Of a stretch of DNA of 64,000 bases, positions 26,894-35,603 are shown one piece after another. Each line of letters begins with the position of its first letter. Position 1 is the first letter of the stretch. Under the pieces are notes generated by a model. That model ran no database searches. It worked only from the letters and a program-made list of their open reading frames with translations, and was not told where the DNA came from. The position numbers were made by a program, and so were the translations under genes. Origin of the DNA: Bacillota bacterium (GTDB taxonomy: Bacteria > Bacillota > Clostridia > Lachnospirales > Lachnospiraceae); contig JAFAFU010000067.1 of the NCBI GenBank assembly GCA_023423335.1, positions 1 to 64,000 on the forward strand, written 5' to 3'.

Positions 26894-26922
26894 TTGACAT
26901 ATTCATAAATACAGTATAAAAT
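26894..26922 (+). promoter_or_regulatory. σA promoter of rny
   Basis: TTGACA at 26894-26899, 17-base spacer, TAAAAT at 26917-26922; an overlapping TATAAA at 26915 gives a 15-base spacing and is less likely. The leader to the GTG start at 27032 would be about 105 bases. Confidence 0.7.
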
Positions 26923-27031
26923 TTATATGTTGTATATTGCATGAAGTGAACCCCAACCTATGGTAAGGTATTTTTTTCCTGGAGGGTATGCATCATATTG
27001 TACAATGAAAACTGAATAAGGAGGTGCTCCT

Positions 27032-28579
27032 GTGCTAGAAGTGGTAATAGGTATTGTTGTTACCTTCGTAATCACAGCTCCTCTTACTTGGAAATTTGCA
27101 ATTGCATACCGCATCAAGGTTTATGAAGCGAAGGTAGGCAGTGCAGAGGAAAAGTCAAGAGAAATCATAGATGAAGCTTTAAAAACAGCTGAAACTAAGA
27201 AGAGAGAGGCACTGCTCGAAGCGAAAGAAGAGAATTTGAAAGCGAAAAACGAATTCGAGCGTGAATCAAAAGAACGAAGAGCAGAACTACAACGCTATGA
27301 GAAACGGGTTCTGACCAAGGAAGAAACCTTGGACCGGAAGACCGAAGCACTGGAAAAGAAAGAAGCAAGACTTTCTGCTAAGGAAGCGGAACTCGACAAG
27401 ATCAAACAAGAAGTTGAAGAGTTCCATGAAAGACAATTGCAGGAGCTGGAGAAAATCTCCGGTTTGACCTCCGAACAAGCTAAGGAATATCTGTTAAAGA
27501 CTGTTGAAGAAGAAGTGAAACATGAAACCGCTTTGCTGGTTAAGGAAATGGAAAGCAGAGCAAAAGAAGAAGCGGATAAAAAGGCAAAGGATCTTGTAGT
27601 TACAGCTATCCAAAGATGTGCTGCGGATCATGTTGCAGAGACAACTATCTCAGTAGTCCAGCTTCCTAACGATGAAATGAAGGGTAGGATCATTGGTAGA
27701 GAAGGTCGTAATATCAGAACATTAGAGACAATGACCGGTGTAGATCTTATTATTGATGACACACCTGAGGCTGTCATTTTATCAGCCTTTGATCCAATCA
27801 GGAGAGAGGTTGCGAGAATCGCCCTTGAAAAACTGATTGTTGATGGAAGAATTCATCCTGCCAGAATTGAAGAGATGGTAGAGAAAGCCCAGAAAGAAGT
27901 AGAAGTCATGATCCGGGAATCCGGTGAGGCAGCTACGCTGGAGGTCGGTGTCCATGGCATTCATCCGGAACTGATTAAGCTTTTGGGTAAGATGAAATTT
28001 AGGACAAGTTATGGACAGAATGCATTAAAGCATTCCGTAGAAGTGGCTATTTTATCCGGCCTTCTTGCCGGAGAAATCGGAGTTGATGTTAGACTTGCTA
28101 AGCGTGCCGGCTTACTTCATGACATCGGTAAATCAATCGATCATGAAGTGGAAGGTACTCATGTACAGATCGGTGTTGATCTTTGTAGGAAATACAAGGA
28201 GTCAGCGGTTGTAATTAATGCAGTGGAAGCACACCACGGAGACGTGGAGTTCCAATCCTTGATTGCATGCATCGTTCAGGCAGCGGATACCATATCGGCG
28301 GCCAGACCCGGCGCAAGACGTGAAACCTTAGAAACATACACCAACAGGTTAAAGCAATTAGAAGATATTACCAACGGCTTTAAAGGAGTCGATAAGTCAT
28401 TTGCTATCCAGGCAGGCAGGGAAGTCCGGGTTATGGTTGTACCGGAACAGATCAGCGATGCTGATATGGTATTACTTGCTCGTGATTTATCCAAGAAAAT
28501 TGAAAGTGAATTAGAATATCCAGGACAAATCAAAGTAAATGTAATCAGGGAATCAAGAGTTACTGATTATGCAAAGTAA
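27032..28579 (+). CDS. rny: Ribonuclease Y
   Basis: Membrane-bound endoribonuclease that starts mRNA decay in Gram-positive bacteria. The 515 residues have an N-terminal membrane segment (about 3-25), a long charged coiled coil (about 35-200, rich in Lys, Glu and Arg), a KH domain (GRIIGREGRNIRTLE), and an HD domain with the intact motif LLHDIGKSIDHE and AVEAHHGDVE. The start is GTG with AAGGAGG seven bases upstream. It is flanked by its own promoter and terminator, so it is probably monocistronic. Confidence 0.97.
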   Translation: MLEVVIGIVVTFVITAPLTWKFAIAYRIKVYEAKVGSAEEKSREIIDEALKTAETKKREALLEAKEENLKAKNEFERESKERRAELQRYEKRVLTKEETLDRKTEALEKKEARLSAKEAELDKIKQEVEEFHERQLQELEKISGLTSEQAKEYLLKTVEEEVKHETALLVKEMESRAKEEADKKAKDLVVTAIQRCAADHVAETTISVVQLPNDEMKGRIIGREGRNIRTLETMTGVDLIIDDTPEAVILSAFDPIRREVARIALEKLIVDGRIHPARIEEMVEKAQKEVEVMIRESGEAATLEVGVHGIHPELIKLLGKMKFRTSYGQNALKHSVEVAILSGLLAGEIGVDVRLAKRAGLLHDIGKSIDHEVEGTHVQIGVDLCRKYKESAVVINAVEAHHGDVEFQSLIACIVQAADTISAARPGARRETLETYTNRLKQLEDITNGFKGVDKSFAIQAGREVRVMVVPEQISDADMVLLARDLSKKIESELEYPGQIKVNVIRESRVTDYAK

Positions 28580-28580
28580 G

Positions 28581-28609
28581 AAAAAAGCTGGCTGCGGCCG
28601 GCTTTTTTC
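28581..28609 (+). terminator. Intrinsic terminator of rny
   Basis: AAAAAAGC (28581-28588) pairs with GCTTTTTT (28601-28608), extended by GGC/GCC inside; a T-rich tail follows immediately after the rny stop. Confidence 0.88.
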
Positions 28610-28822
28610 TTTGCTCCCGTGAATAAATATATGATATTTTGTAGTTAATTGATCATTAATGCACAAAATGCACAAAAAATCCGCATAGTACGGACACATG
28701 ACAGCCACACAAAATACTTTTTTGAATTTTTACGATTTTTTTGTTGCAAAAAAAAAATTAATATATTACAATGTATTATAATTCTGAACAGAAAATAATG
28801 AAATTATTAAGGACGGTGCATT

Positions 28823-30022
28823 ATGGCATTAACATTATCAAAGAAAGCACAGGCAGTAAAACCATCATCTACGTTATCCATTACTGCAAAAGCCAAGGAA
28901 TTGATGGCAAATGGTATTGATGTAGTAGGTTTTGGCGCGGGAGAACCGGATTTCAACACTCCCGATAATATTTGTGAAGCAGCGATTAAGGCAATCCATG
29001 CCGGCTTCACAAAATACACCCCTGCAGAGGGAACCTTGGAATTAAGAAAGGCGATCTGCGATAAATTCTTACAGTTCAACGGATTAAAGTACGAGCCCAG
29101 CCAGATCGTCGTAAGCAATGGAGGAAAGCATTCCCTTACCAACATCTTTGAGGCAATCTTAAATCCGGGAGATGAGGTTATCATACTTGCTCCGTTCTGG
29201 CTAAGCTATCCGGAGATTGTTAAGCTGGCCGACGGTGTTCCGGTATTTGTTAAGGGAGAGAAGGAAAATAATTATAAGGCGACTGCCGCGCAGATAGAAG
29301 CGGCTTGCACAGAGAAAACCAAGGCATTGATTATAAATTCACCGAGCAATCCGACCGGAATGATTTATACGGGAGAAGAGCTGGAGGCCATTGCAGAGGT
29401 TGCAGTCAGGAAGGATTTCTATGTAGTATCCGATGAGATGTATGAAAACCTGATCTATGGTGAGGATCGTCCGGTCAGTATCGCATCCTTCAATGAGGAG
29501 ATCTATAGACGTACCATCACCTGCAGCGGTGTTGCAAAGAGTTATTCCATGACCGGCTGGAGAATCGGTTATACCGGTTCCTCGAAGGAGATTGCAAAGC
29601 TGATGGGCAGTGTTCAGAGCCACCAGACCTCCAATCCGAACTCCATCGCACAGAAGGCCGCTTATGAAGCCTTGATCGGACCGCAGGATTCCGTTTATGC
29701 GATGAGTGAAGAATTCAATCGCAGAAGGGATTACATGCATGAACGGGTGTCCGGTATGAAGCTGGTTTCTGCATTAAAGCCCCAGGGTGCATTTTATCTG
29801 TTCGTCGATGTCAGCCAGACTTTGGACAAGATATATCAGGGTGCCAGGATCGGTGATTTGGCAAACCTGGCAAAGATCCTGATAGAGGACTATAACGCTG
29901 CCGTTATTCCCTGTGATGATTTCGGCGCTCCCGGTCATATCCGGCTTTCCTATGCAATCTCCATGGAACAGATCAAGAAGGGTCTGGACCGGATTGAAGA
30001 GTTTCTGGAAAAGCTGGCATGA
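28823..30022 (+). CDS. Class I aspartate aminotransferase (Iβ type)
   Basis: PLP enzyme of 399 residues that transfers amino groups between aspartate (or a related amino acid) and 2-oxoglutarate. The PLP lysine is Lys239 in SGVAKSYSMTGWRIGY; NSPSNPTGMIY and the C-terminal HIRLSYA arginine are also conserved. Bacillus-type AspB is the closest kind I recognise, but exact substrate is uncertain. The 240 bases before it are AT-rich with a TATAAT at 28777 lacking a well-spaced -35. The stop overlaps the trmO start by four bases (ATGA), indicating coupling. Confidence 0.92.
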   Translation: MALTLSKKAQAVKPSSTLSITAKAKELMANGIDVVGFGAGEPDFNTPDNICEAAIKAIHAGFTKYTPAEGTLELRKAICDKFLQFNGLKYEPSQIVVSNGGKHSLTNIFEAILNPGDEVIILAPFWLSYPEIVKLADGVPVFVKGEKENNYKATAAQIEAACTEKTKALIINSPSNPTGMIYTGEELEAIAEVAVRKDFYVVSDEMYENLIYGEDRPVSIASFNEEIYRRTITCSGVAKSYSMTGWRIGYTGSSKEIAKLMGSVQSHQTSNPNSIAQKAAYEALIGPQDSVYAMSEEFNRRRDYMHERVSGMKLVSALKPQGAFYLFVDVSQTLDKIYQGARIGDLANLAKILIEDYNAAVIPCDDFGAPGHIRLSYAISMEQIKKGLDRIEEFLEKLA

Positions 30023-30702
30023 ATACCTCTTTGAAAGTCATTGCCCGAATTCATACGGATTTTCCGACGAAGTTCGGAATTCCCCGTCAAAGCGGTCTGA
30101 TCAATGCACTGAAAGCAGTGATTGTATTTGAGCCGGAATACAGTAATCCGTACGCCTTGCGGGGCTTGGAGGGCTTTTCGCACATTTGGCTTATCTGGGG
30201 GTTCTCAGAAAATATACGTAATAAATGGGCACCAATGGTGAAGCCTCCGCGGTTAGGCGGAAACAAACGGAAGGGTGTTTTTGCGACCCGCTCCCCCTTT
30301 CGTCCAAATCCAATCGGCCTTTCTTCTGTGAAATTGGAGGGGATTGAATTATTTACCGGCCGGGGACCGCTTCTATATGTATCCGGGGCTGATCTGATGG
30401 ATAATACCCCGATCTACGATATCAAGCCCTACCTGCCCTATACCGACAGCCATCCGGATGCGCTTGGCGGCTTTGCCGATCCGCTGACAGATTATACTTT
30501 GAAGGTGGACTTTCCTGAACGATGGCTTTGTATGATTCCTGAGGATCGAAGAGAAGCGATTGCGGGAGTGCTGGCATGTGATCCGCGGCCGTCATACCAA
30601 AAGGATCCGGACCGGATTTACGGAGTTGAATTTGCAGGCTTTGATGTCCGCTTCACCGTTAAGGAGAAGCTGCTGACTGTCTATGAGGTAGTAAAACTAT
30701 AA
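30019..30702 (+). CDS. trmO: tRNA (t6A37) N6-methyltransferase TrmO
   Basis: SAM-dependent methylation of t6A to m6t6A at position 37 of tRNA-Thr in characterised homologues. The 227 residues form the β-barrel TsaA/YaeB family core, with the signature FATRSPFRPNPIGLS and the N-terminal VIARIHTDFPTKFGIPRQSG. A C-terminal extension (about residues 160-227) matches the longer TrmO form. It overlaps the aminotransferase by four bases and ends with a strong terminator. Confidence 0.93.
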   Translation: MNTSLKVIARIHTDFPTKFGIPRQSGLINALKAVIVFEPEYSNPYALRGLEGFSHIWLIWGFSENIRNKWAPMVKPPRLGGNKRKGVFATRSPFRPNPIGLSSVKLEGIELFTGRGPLLYVSGADLMDNTPIYDIKPYLPYTDSHPDALGGFADPLTDYTLKVDFPERWLCMIPEDRREAIAGVLACDPRPSYQKDPDRIYGVEFAGFDVRFTVKEKLLTVYEVVKL

Positions 30703-30717
30703 AATAATCTGTAATCA

Positions 30718-30756
30718 GCCTTTGCCAATCGTTTTACGACGGGCGAAGGCTTTTTT
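30718..30756 (+). terminator. Intrinsic terminator of the aminotransferase-trmO unit
   Basis: GCCTTTGCC (30718-30726) pairs with GGCGAAGGC (30742-30750), one G·T pair, followed by six T. Confidence 0.92.
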
Positions 30757-30811
30757 GTATATAACAATATATAAAAAATATTATTTCTTAGATTCAAATA
30801 CTTTGGAGTAC

Positions 30812-30840
30812 TTGCTAATTGCAATAAAATGTAATACTAT
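30812..30840 (+). promoter_or_regulatory. Candidate σA promoter of proC
   Basis: TTGCTA at 30812-30817, 17-base spacer, TACTAT at 30835-30840; about 34 bases before the start codon. Moderate match to consensus. Confidence 0.5.
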
Positions 30841-30873
30841 TATGTTAACGTACAGAGAGAAAGAAGGATGAAT

Positions 30874-31680
30874 ATGGCTTTATTTGGAGTAATTGGAACC
30901 GGTAACATGGGCTATCCGCTGTTAAAGGCCGCAATAAAAACCTTCGGCAGGAACGAAGTAATCTATTCGGACCCATCCGCTGGCAGAAGGCAGGAGGTTC
31001 TTAATGAGACCGGCATTACGGCAAACCGGGATAATATATCTGTGGTTAAGAGCTGCAGATATCTTTTGCTGGCAGTGAAACCGCAATTTTTCCCTGAAGT
31101 AATGAATGAAATCCGTGAGCATGTGACAAAGGATCAGATTGTGATCTCAATTGCGGCCGGTATTACAATAGATACCATCCGGACCGGTTTATCCGGAGAG
31201 ATTCGAATTATCCGGGCTATGCCCAATACCCCGGCTATGGTAAATCAGGGCATGACCGGGATTTGCTTCGGGGAGGCGGATTTCTCCGAGGAGGAGAAGG
31301 AGACGGTACAGCGATTTTTTAGTTCCTACGGCAGATATGAGGTATTCGATGAAGCGCTGATGAATGCGGTGGTATGTGCCAACGGAAGCTCTCCGGCCTA
31401 TGTCTATTTGTTTATTGAAGCTTTGGCGGACAGCGTGGTTAAATACGGTATCCCCAGAGACAAGGCCTATACCCTGGCAGCACAGACCGTTCTGGGTGCG
31501 GCGGCCATGGTCCTTGAGACAGGGGAACATCCAGGCAAGCTGAAGGACAATGTATGTTCTCCCGGAGGAACCACGATAGCAGCCATCAGTGCCCTGGAGG
31601 AATACGGGTTCCGGAATGCCGTCATAAAGGCAACCGACGCCTGTTATGAAAAGGCTGTGGAATTAAGCAGGAAGAAATAA
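30874..31680 (+). CDS. proC: Pyrroline-5-carboxylate reductase
   Basis: NADPH-dependent last step of proline synthesis, completing the route begun by proB and proA 9-11 kb upstream. The 268 residues show the N-terminal Rossmann motif GVIGTGNMG, RAMPNTPAMVNQGMT and the C-terminal signature DNVCSPGGTTIAAISALE. GAAAGAAGG ends directly at an ATG at 30868, so the second ATG at 30874 with normal spacing is preferred. It stands alone between a terminator and the repeat-bearing nudF leader. Confidence 0.95.
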   Translation: MALFGVIGTGNMGYPLLKAAIKTFGRNEVIYSDPSAGRRQEVLNETGITANRDNISVVKSCRYLLLAVKPQFFPEVMNEIREHVTKDQIVISIAAGITIDTIRTGLSGEIRIIRAMPNTPAMVNQGMTGICFGEADFSEEEKETVQRFFSSYGRYEVFDEALMNAVVCANGSSPAYVYLFIEALADSVVKYGIPRDKAYTLAAQTVLGAAAMVLETGEHPGKLKDNVCSPGGTTIAAISALEEYGFRNAVIKATDACYEKAVELSRKK

Positions 31681-31754
31681 CTCCCTCAAAGCTTGTGCTT
31701 GCATAATCAAAGCGTGTAAGCATCCGATACAAACGAACACAAAGGACAGATATG

Positions 31755-31815
31755 TTTGCAAATATTGTACTGCCATCCAAATTTGCAGATTTGCGGCAGA
31801 ATGGAGATTACTATG
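31755..31815 (+). repeat. Dispersed RBS-hairpin repeat, copy C (before nudF)
   Basis: Begins TTTGCAAATATTGTACTG like copy B, then diverges inside the loop, keeps the stem CTGCC (31770-31774) with GGCAG (31795-31799) and ends ATGGAGATTACTATG, the last three bases being the nudF start. Arms conserved, loop different. Confidence 0.6.
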
Positions 31816-32346
31816 GATCAATACAGACGTTTAAAGAGGGAATTAACCCATAAGGGAAGGATAATAGATTATTACAGCGATACGATTGAGATCAATGGGG
31901 AGAAGTTAACAACCTTCGACTTTATCAATCACCGGGGAGCTTCCGCCATGATACCGGTGGATCAGGAGGGCAGGATTCTCATGGTAAGACAGTATCGCAA
32001 TGCCATAGACAGCGATACTTTGGAAATACCTGCCGGAGGATTGAATGCGGGAGAGGATAACTTGGCCTGTGCCATTAGAGAATGCGAGGAGGAAACCGGA
32101 TATCTGGCCGGAGAGGTACACCACCTGATTGATGTATACACAACAGTAGCTTTCAGTAACGAGAAAATCTGTATTTATTACACTACCGGAATTATTCCCA
32201 CCAGTCAGAACCTGGATGAGGATGAATTTGTCTCGGTCGAACGATATACCTTAAAGGAGCTGACTGCCATGATTATGGATGGCCGAATTAAGGATGCGAA
32301 GACCATTGCAGGCTTATTGGCATATAAAACAAAGCTGGGATTGTAA
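31813..32346 (+). CDS. nudF: ADP-ribose pyrophosphatase (Nudix)
   Basis: Hydrolyses ADP-ribose to AMP and ribose-5-phosphate. The 177 residues contain a complete Nudix box running from GLNAGEDNLACAIRE to CEEETGY, preceded by the family's MVRQYRNAIDSDTLEIPAGG. The frame is open from 31756, but GGAG at 31803-31806, carried by repeat copy C, points to ATG 31813. The order nudF-spoIIM-xerD matches the Bacillus neighbourhood (nudF, spoIIM, then the recombinase gene). Confidence 0.92.
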   Translation: MDQYRRLKRELTHKGRIIDYYSDTIEINGEKLTTFDFINHRGASAMIPVDQEGRILMVRQYRNAIDSDTLEIPAGGLNAGEDNLACAIRECEEETGYLAGEVHHLIDVYTTVAFSNEKICIYYTTGIIPTSQNLDEDEFVSVERYTLKELTAMIMDGRIKDAKTIAGLLAYKTKLGL

Positions 32347-32425
32347 TTATCATACCGGAAGCTTGTTCTATTTCTCTGATTCTGTCATATCTTCTATAGA
32401 AGATAAAAGGACAGGATGAAAGGAC

Positions 32426-33037
32426 ATGAAACAATTTCAATCACAGCTCCGTCGGCTCAGTGTGATACAGATCGCAGTTATCATATTAATTATGGGATTA
32501 TTTGCGGGGGTATTGGCTGCTAATATATTCCATGACAGCTATAATACCCAGATGACAGAATACCAGAGTGTTATATTTGCGGAAATAGCCAGAAGCGATA
32601 TCGATTATAGCGGCCTTTTCCTATATGTTGTGGGACAAAACTTCAAGGAATTTGCTTTCTTTTGGCTGCTATCCATTACCATTCTTGGTATTCCCTATAT
32701 GGCCTTTAAGATCGTAGCCTTTGGTTTTTCGTCAGGATTTTTTATCTCAGCGGTTGCGATGCAGTATGGCTTCAAGGGATTACTGCTGATATTGGTTTAT
32801 CCGTTTCCCCATGGGATATTATATCTGCCCATCGCATTGCTATGCCTGTATAAAGGGTTTTACCTCTGCAGGACGATAAATTATGATAAGAGGAATTTCC
32901 TCTCAACCATCTCACATCAGTTGAGGCAGAATTTCCTGTTGCTGCTGGCCTTATCCGTCCTGTTGCTGCTGGCCTCTTTTTTGGAAGCATACGTCGGATC
33001 ATTTTTTTTAAAGAAAACACTGAATTTATTCACTTAA
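32426..33037 (+). CDS. spoIIM: Stage II sporulation protein M
   Basis: Membrane protein of the DMP complex (SpoIID, SpoIIM, SpoIIP) that drives engulfment by remodelling septal peptidoglycan. The 203 residues hold about five membrane segments (about 16-34, 72-92, 96-115, 125-145, 170-190); NFKEFAFFWLLSITILGIPY and YPFPHGILYLPIA are family segments. A 16-base perfect palindrome (ATCTTCTATAGAAGAT, 32389-32404) lies just upstream and could be a regulator site; no T run follows it. An AAAGGAC ribosome binding site precedes the ATG. Confidence 0.9.
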   Translation: MKQFQSQLRRLSVIQIAVIILIMGLFAGVLAANIFHDSYNTQMTEYQSVIFAEIARSDIDYSGLFLYVVGQNFKEFAFFWLLSITILGIPYMAFKIVAFGFSSGFFISAVAMQYGFKGLLLILVYPFPHGILYLPIALLCLYKGFYLCRTINYDKRNFLSTISHQLRQNFLLLLALSVLLLLASFLEAYVGSFFLKKTLNLFT

Positions 33038-33095
33038 TGCTTACTCGATAATTGTTACAGATGAATTCATCCATTGGCAAATGAGGAGGTAGGAA

Positions 33096-33971
33096 ATGAA
33101 TCAGTACATCAGCGATTTTGTTACATATCTTCGGGAAGTAAAACATGCTTCCGCGAATACGGTGGGAGCCTACCGGAATGATCTTCGGAAGCTGGCCGCT
33201 TATCTGGATAAGCAGGGAATTGGTACAGTACAAAAAATCAGTGAAACAAGCTTAAATTCTTATATCTTATCTTTGGAGAAGGAGGGCTTCACTCCGGCCT
33301 CGGTGTCAAGGAATATCGCCTCCATCAAGTCGTTCCTGCTTTTCCTGCTTAAGAGCGGAAGCATCAGCAAAGATCCCTCAGAGCGGATCCGTCCCCCTAA
33401 GGTTGTCAAGAAATCTCCGCCAATCATACCTCCGGAGCGGATCGACCGTTTGTTAAAGCAGCCCGATACAAAGACCAATAAGGGGATCCGGGATAAAGCC
33501 ATGCTGGAGCTTATATATGCGACCGGGATGAAGGTTTCCGAGCTGATCTCCATGCGGCTGGCAGACATCAATCTGAGCGGAAGATATCTGTCCTGCGGTG
33601 AGAAGCGGGAGAGGATCATCCCCTTTGGGAAAACAGCAAGGACAGCCCTGCAGGATTATATAAATATCAGGGAAACCGCCTTCCTTAAGAACGAAACCGA
33701 GGTGCTGTTCCTGAATTCTTCCGGAGAACAGCTGACCAGGCAGGGCTTTTGGAAGATATTAAAGGCCTATGCGAAGGAGGTCGGCATAGAGGAGATTAAC
33801 CCAAATATCATCCGCCATTCCTTTGCGGCCCATCTGATTGATAATGGTGCAGATCTTCTCAGTGTCCAGGAATTCTTGGGGCATGCGGACATCAGCACGA
33901 CCCAGCTTTATCTCTCCAGGGGCCACAAGAATAGCAGGGAAGTATATATGAATTCCCATCCCAGGGCATAG
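33096..33971 (+). CDS. XerD-like tyrosine recombinase with altered active site
   Basis: A 291-residue protein with the SAM-like N-terminal and catalytic C-terminal layout of XerD, in the conserved position after spoIIM, ending in the usual HPRA. Compared with known XerD, the first catalytic Arg is Lys146 (ATGMKVSEL), the β-hairpin GKG-type lysine segment is CGEKRER, and the HxxR motif is Asn237-I-I-Arg240. Arg240, His263 (LGHADIS) and the nucleophile Tyr272 are kept. Known XerD resolves chromosome dimers with XerC at dif; whether this protein can is uncertain. AGGAGG lies 8 bases upstream. The codon frame is intact, so this is not a decaying pseudogene. Confidence 0.8.
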   Translation: MNQYISDFVTYLREVKHASANTVGAYRNDLRKLAAYLDKQGIGTVQKISETSLNSYILSLEKEGFTPASVSRNIASIKSFLLFLLKSGSISKDPSERIRPPKVVKKSPPIIPPERIDRLLKQPDTKTNKGIRDKAMLELIYATGMKVSELISMRLADINLSGRYLSCGEKRERIIPFGKTARTALQDYINIRETAFLKNETEVLFLNSSGEQLTRQGFWKILKAYAKEVGIEEINPNIIRHSFAAHLIDNGADLLSVQEFLGHADISTTQLYLSRGHKNSREVYMNSHPRA

Positions 33972-34003
33972 CTTTGAGGTAAAATGCGAACATATCATAA
34001 TAG

Positions 34004-34041
34004 GACGTACCGTGACATAAATGTTGTGGTTCGTCTTTTTT
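34004..34041 (+). terminator. Intrinsic terminator of the xerD-like gene
   Basis: GACGTACC (34004-34011) pairs with GGTTCGTC (34028-34035), one mismatch, followed by a run of T. Confidence 0.8.
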
Positions 34042-34162
34042 CTGCGGTATTTTTCTGTTTTTTATAAACTGAAAGATATTATCAGATCAATAATATTCTG
34101 TTTATCAGAAAAATATCAAAATCCGCATAATACTCTTGATCTATGCTTTCGTAAGAAGTAAG

Positions 34163-34218
34163 AAAAGTGCCAGACAACGTGAATAACTAGCATTCTTCAC
34201 ATTGTATCTGGCACTTTT
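34163..34218 (-). terminator. Terminator of DAHP synthase, usable in both directions
   Basis: Arms AAAAGTGCCAGA (34163-34174) and TCTGGCACTTTT (34207-34218) pair perfectly, with a smaller GTGAA/TTCAC stem inside. It lies just beyond the stop codon of the minus-strand gene and between two converging genes. Confidence 0.85.
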
Positions 34219-34222
34219 AAGT

Positions 34223-35251
34223 TTATAGTCCTTCCGCGATCGTATGGATCAGCTTCTCAGAGTCTGCCCAGCCAAGACAGGGATCGGTAATGGATTTCCC
34301 ATAGGTATGACCGTTCACCTTCTGACTGCCTCCCTCAATATAGCTTTCAACCATAACACCCTTTACAAGATTGGAGATCTCCGGTGATACCCTGCGGCTA
34401 TGGAGTACTTCTTTGACAATCCTGGGCTGTTCCGCATACAGCTTATTAGAATTCGCATGATTTGCGTCAATGATACAGGAGGGGTTCAATAAATCACGTT
34501 CATTATACATATCCACAAGACGGATCAGATCCTCATAATGATAATTGGGTATGGATTGTCCGTGCTTATTAACAGCACCTCGGAGTATCGTATGGGCCAG
34601 AGGATTACCCGATGTGTTCACTTCCCAGGTACGGTAGAGAAAGGTGTGACTGGCCTGGGCCGCAACGACGGAATTCAGCATAACGGAATAATCACCGCTG
34701 GTCGGATTCTTCATACCGGCAGGAACATCCATACCGCTGATGGTAAGGCGGTGCTGCTGATCCTCCACAGAACGGGCTCCGACGGCCACATAGGAGAGGA
34801 TGTCCTCAACATAAGGCCAATTTTCCGGATAGAGCATCTCATCCGCAGCGGTAAGTCCGCTTTCTGCAATTGCCCTAAGATGCATCTTTCTCATGGCAAT
34901 CAGTCCTTCCTGAAGGTCCGGCTCCTTCTCGGGATCCGGCTGGTGGACCATGCCTTTATAGCCCTCACCGGTGGTACGGGGCTTATTGGTATAGATTCTC
35001 GGGATCAGGATCAGTCTATCCTCAACCTCTTCCTGGACCTTGGCAAGACGGGAAATGTAATCGCAAACCGCATCCTCATTATCGGCAGAGCAGGGACCGA
35101 TGATAACCAGAAACTTATCCGAGGCTCCCGTAATGATATCTTTAATCTGTTTATCACGTTCCTTCTTACGGAGAACATCCTTTGCCGGCATGGGATACGC
35201 CCTCACTAAGTCCTCCGGAGAGATTACTTCCTTTATGAATTTGAAGCTCAT
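34223..35251 (-). CDS. 3-deoxy-7-phosphoheptulonate synthase, type Iα
   Basis: First step of the shikimate pathway: phosphoenolpyruvate plus erythrose-4-phosphate to DAHP. The 342 residues match the AroF/AroG/AroH type, with FLVIIGPCSADNEDA, PRTTGEGYKGM, GMKNPTSGD and IDANHANSNK (metal and substrate site). Which inhibitor (Phe, Tyr or Trp) it senses cannot be told. It is a single minus-strand gene between plus-strand units with its own promoter and terminator. Confidence 0.95.
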   Translation of the reverse strand: MSFKFIKEVISPEDLVRAYPMPAKDVLRKKERDKQIKDIITGASDKFLVIIGPCSADNEDAVCDYISRLAKVQEEVEDRLILIPRIYTNKPRTTGEGYKGMVHQPDPEKEPDLQEGLIAMRKMHLRAIAESGLTAADEMLYPENWPYVEDILSYVAVGARSVEDQQHRLTISGMDVPAGMKNPTSGDYSVMLNSVVAAQASHTFLYRTWEVNTSGNPLAHTILRGAVNKHGQSIPNYHYEDLIRLVDMYNERDLLNPSCIIDANHANSNKLYAEQPRIVKEVLHSRRVSPEISNLVKGVMVESYIEGGSQKVNGHTYGKSITDPCLGWADSEKLIHTIAEGL

Positions 35252-35281
35252 AACTCAATCACCCTTTCTAATAGTTGATTA

Positions 35282-35310
35282 ATTTTATAATGTTTTTATT
35301 GGTTCGTCAA
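35282..35310 (-). promoter_or_regulatory. σA promoter of DAHP synthase
   Basis: On the minus strand TTGACG at 35310-35305, 17-base spacer, TAAAAT at 35287-35282. The -35 again extends to TTGACGAA. Confidence 0.75.
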
Positions 35311-35381
35311 CCGGAACCTGTATAAATTTTGGAAAACCTCAAATCGCATATTAACGAGTTCCTAATCAGAATAATTTATGA

Positions 35382-35555
35382 TATAATGAAAGCGGAATGA
35401 GGAATCATAAGCAAGCTTATGTATTCCGATTGGAGCAACAAGATCATGAACGTGCTTTATGTTCATGGTATAATGAAAGCGTAGTGAGAATATACAAGCT
35501 TGCTTGCAATATACGAGCGGAGCAACAAGATCATGAACACGATTTTTGTTCATAA
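35382..35555 (+). repeat. 87-bp tandem direct repeat with conserved hairpins
   Basis: Two units at period 87: TATAATGAAAGCG at 35382 and 35469, AGCAACAAGATCATGAAC at 35434 and 35521. Each unit has a central hairpin (GGAATCATAAGC with GCTTATGTATTCC; ATATACAAGC with GCTTGCAATAT) and a 3' hairpin (ATGAAC with GTTCAT). Stem sequences differ between units while pairing is kept. It fills the gap between DAHP synthase and the phosphorylase gene. A minus-strand open frame across it is a by-product of the repeat. Confidence 0.85.
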
Positions 35556-35603
35556 TTTAATCATAGAATACACGAATATTATAATTAATGGAGTGATATA
35601 ACG

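Noticed and set aside
33096..33971. Phage or element integrase
   Set aside because: Its place after nudF and spoIIM and its HPRA end match chromosomal XerD; no phage genes or attachment sites are near.
35362..35553. Minus-strand frame with repeated peptide VHDLVAP
   Set aside because: The peptide repeat simply translates the 87-bp tandem DNA repeat; no ribosome binding site, and the hairpin structure explains the conservation better.
35382..35555. CRISPR array
   Set aside because: Only two units, variable inside, with no spacer structure and no cas genes in the window.
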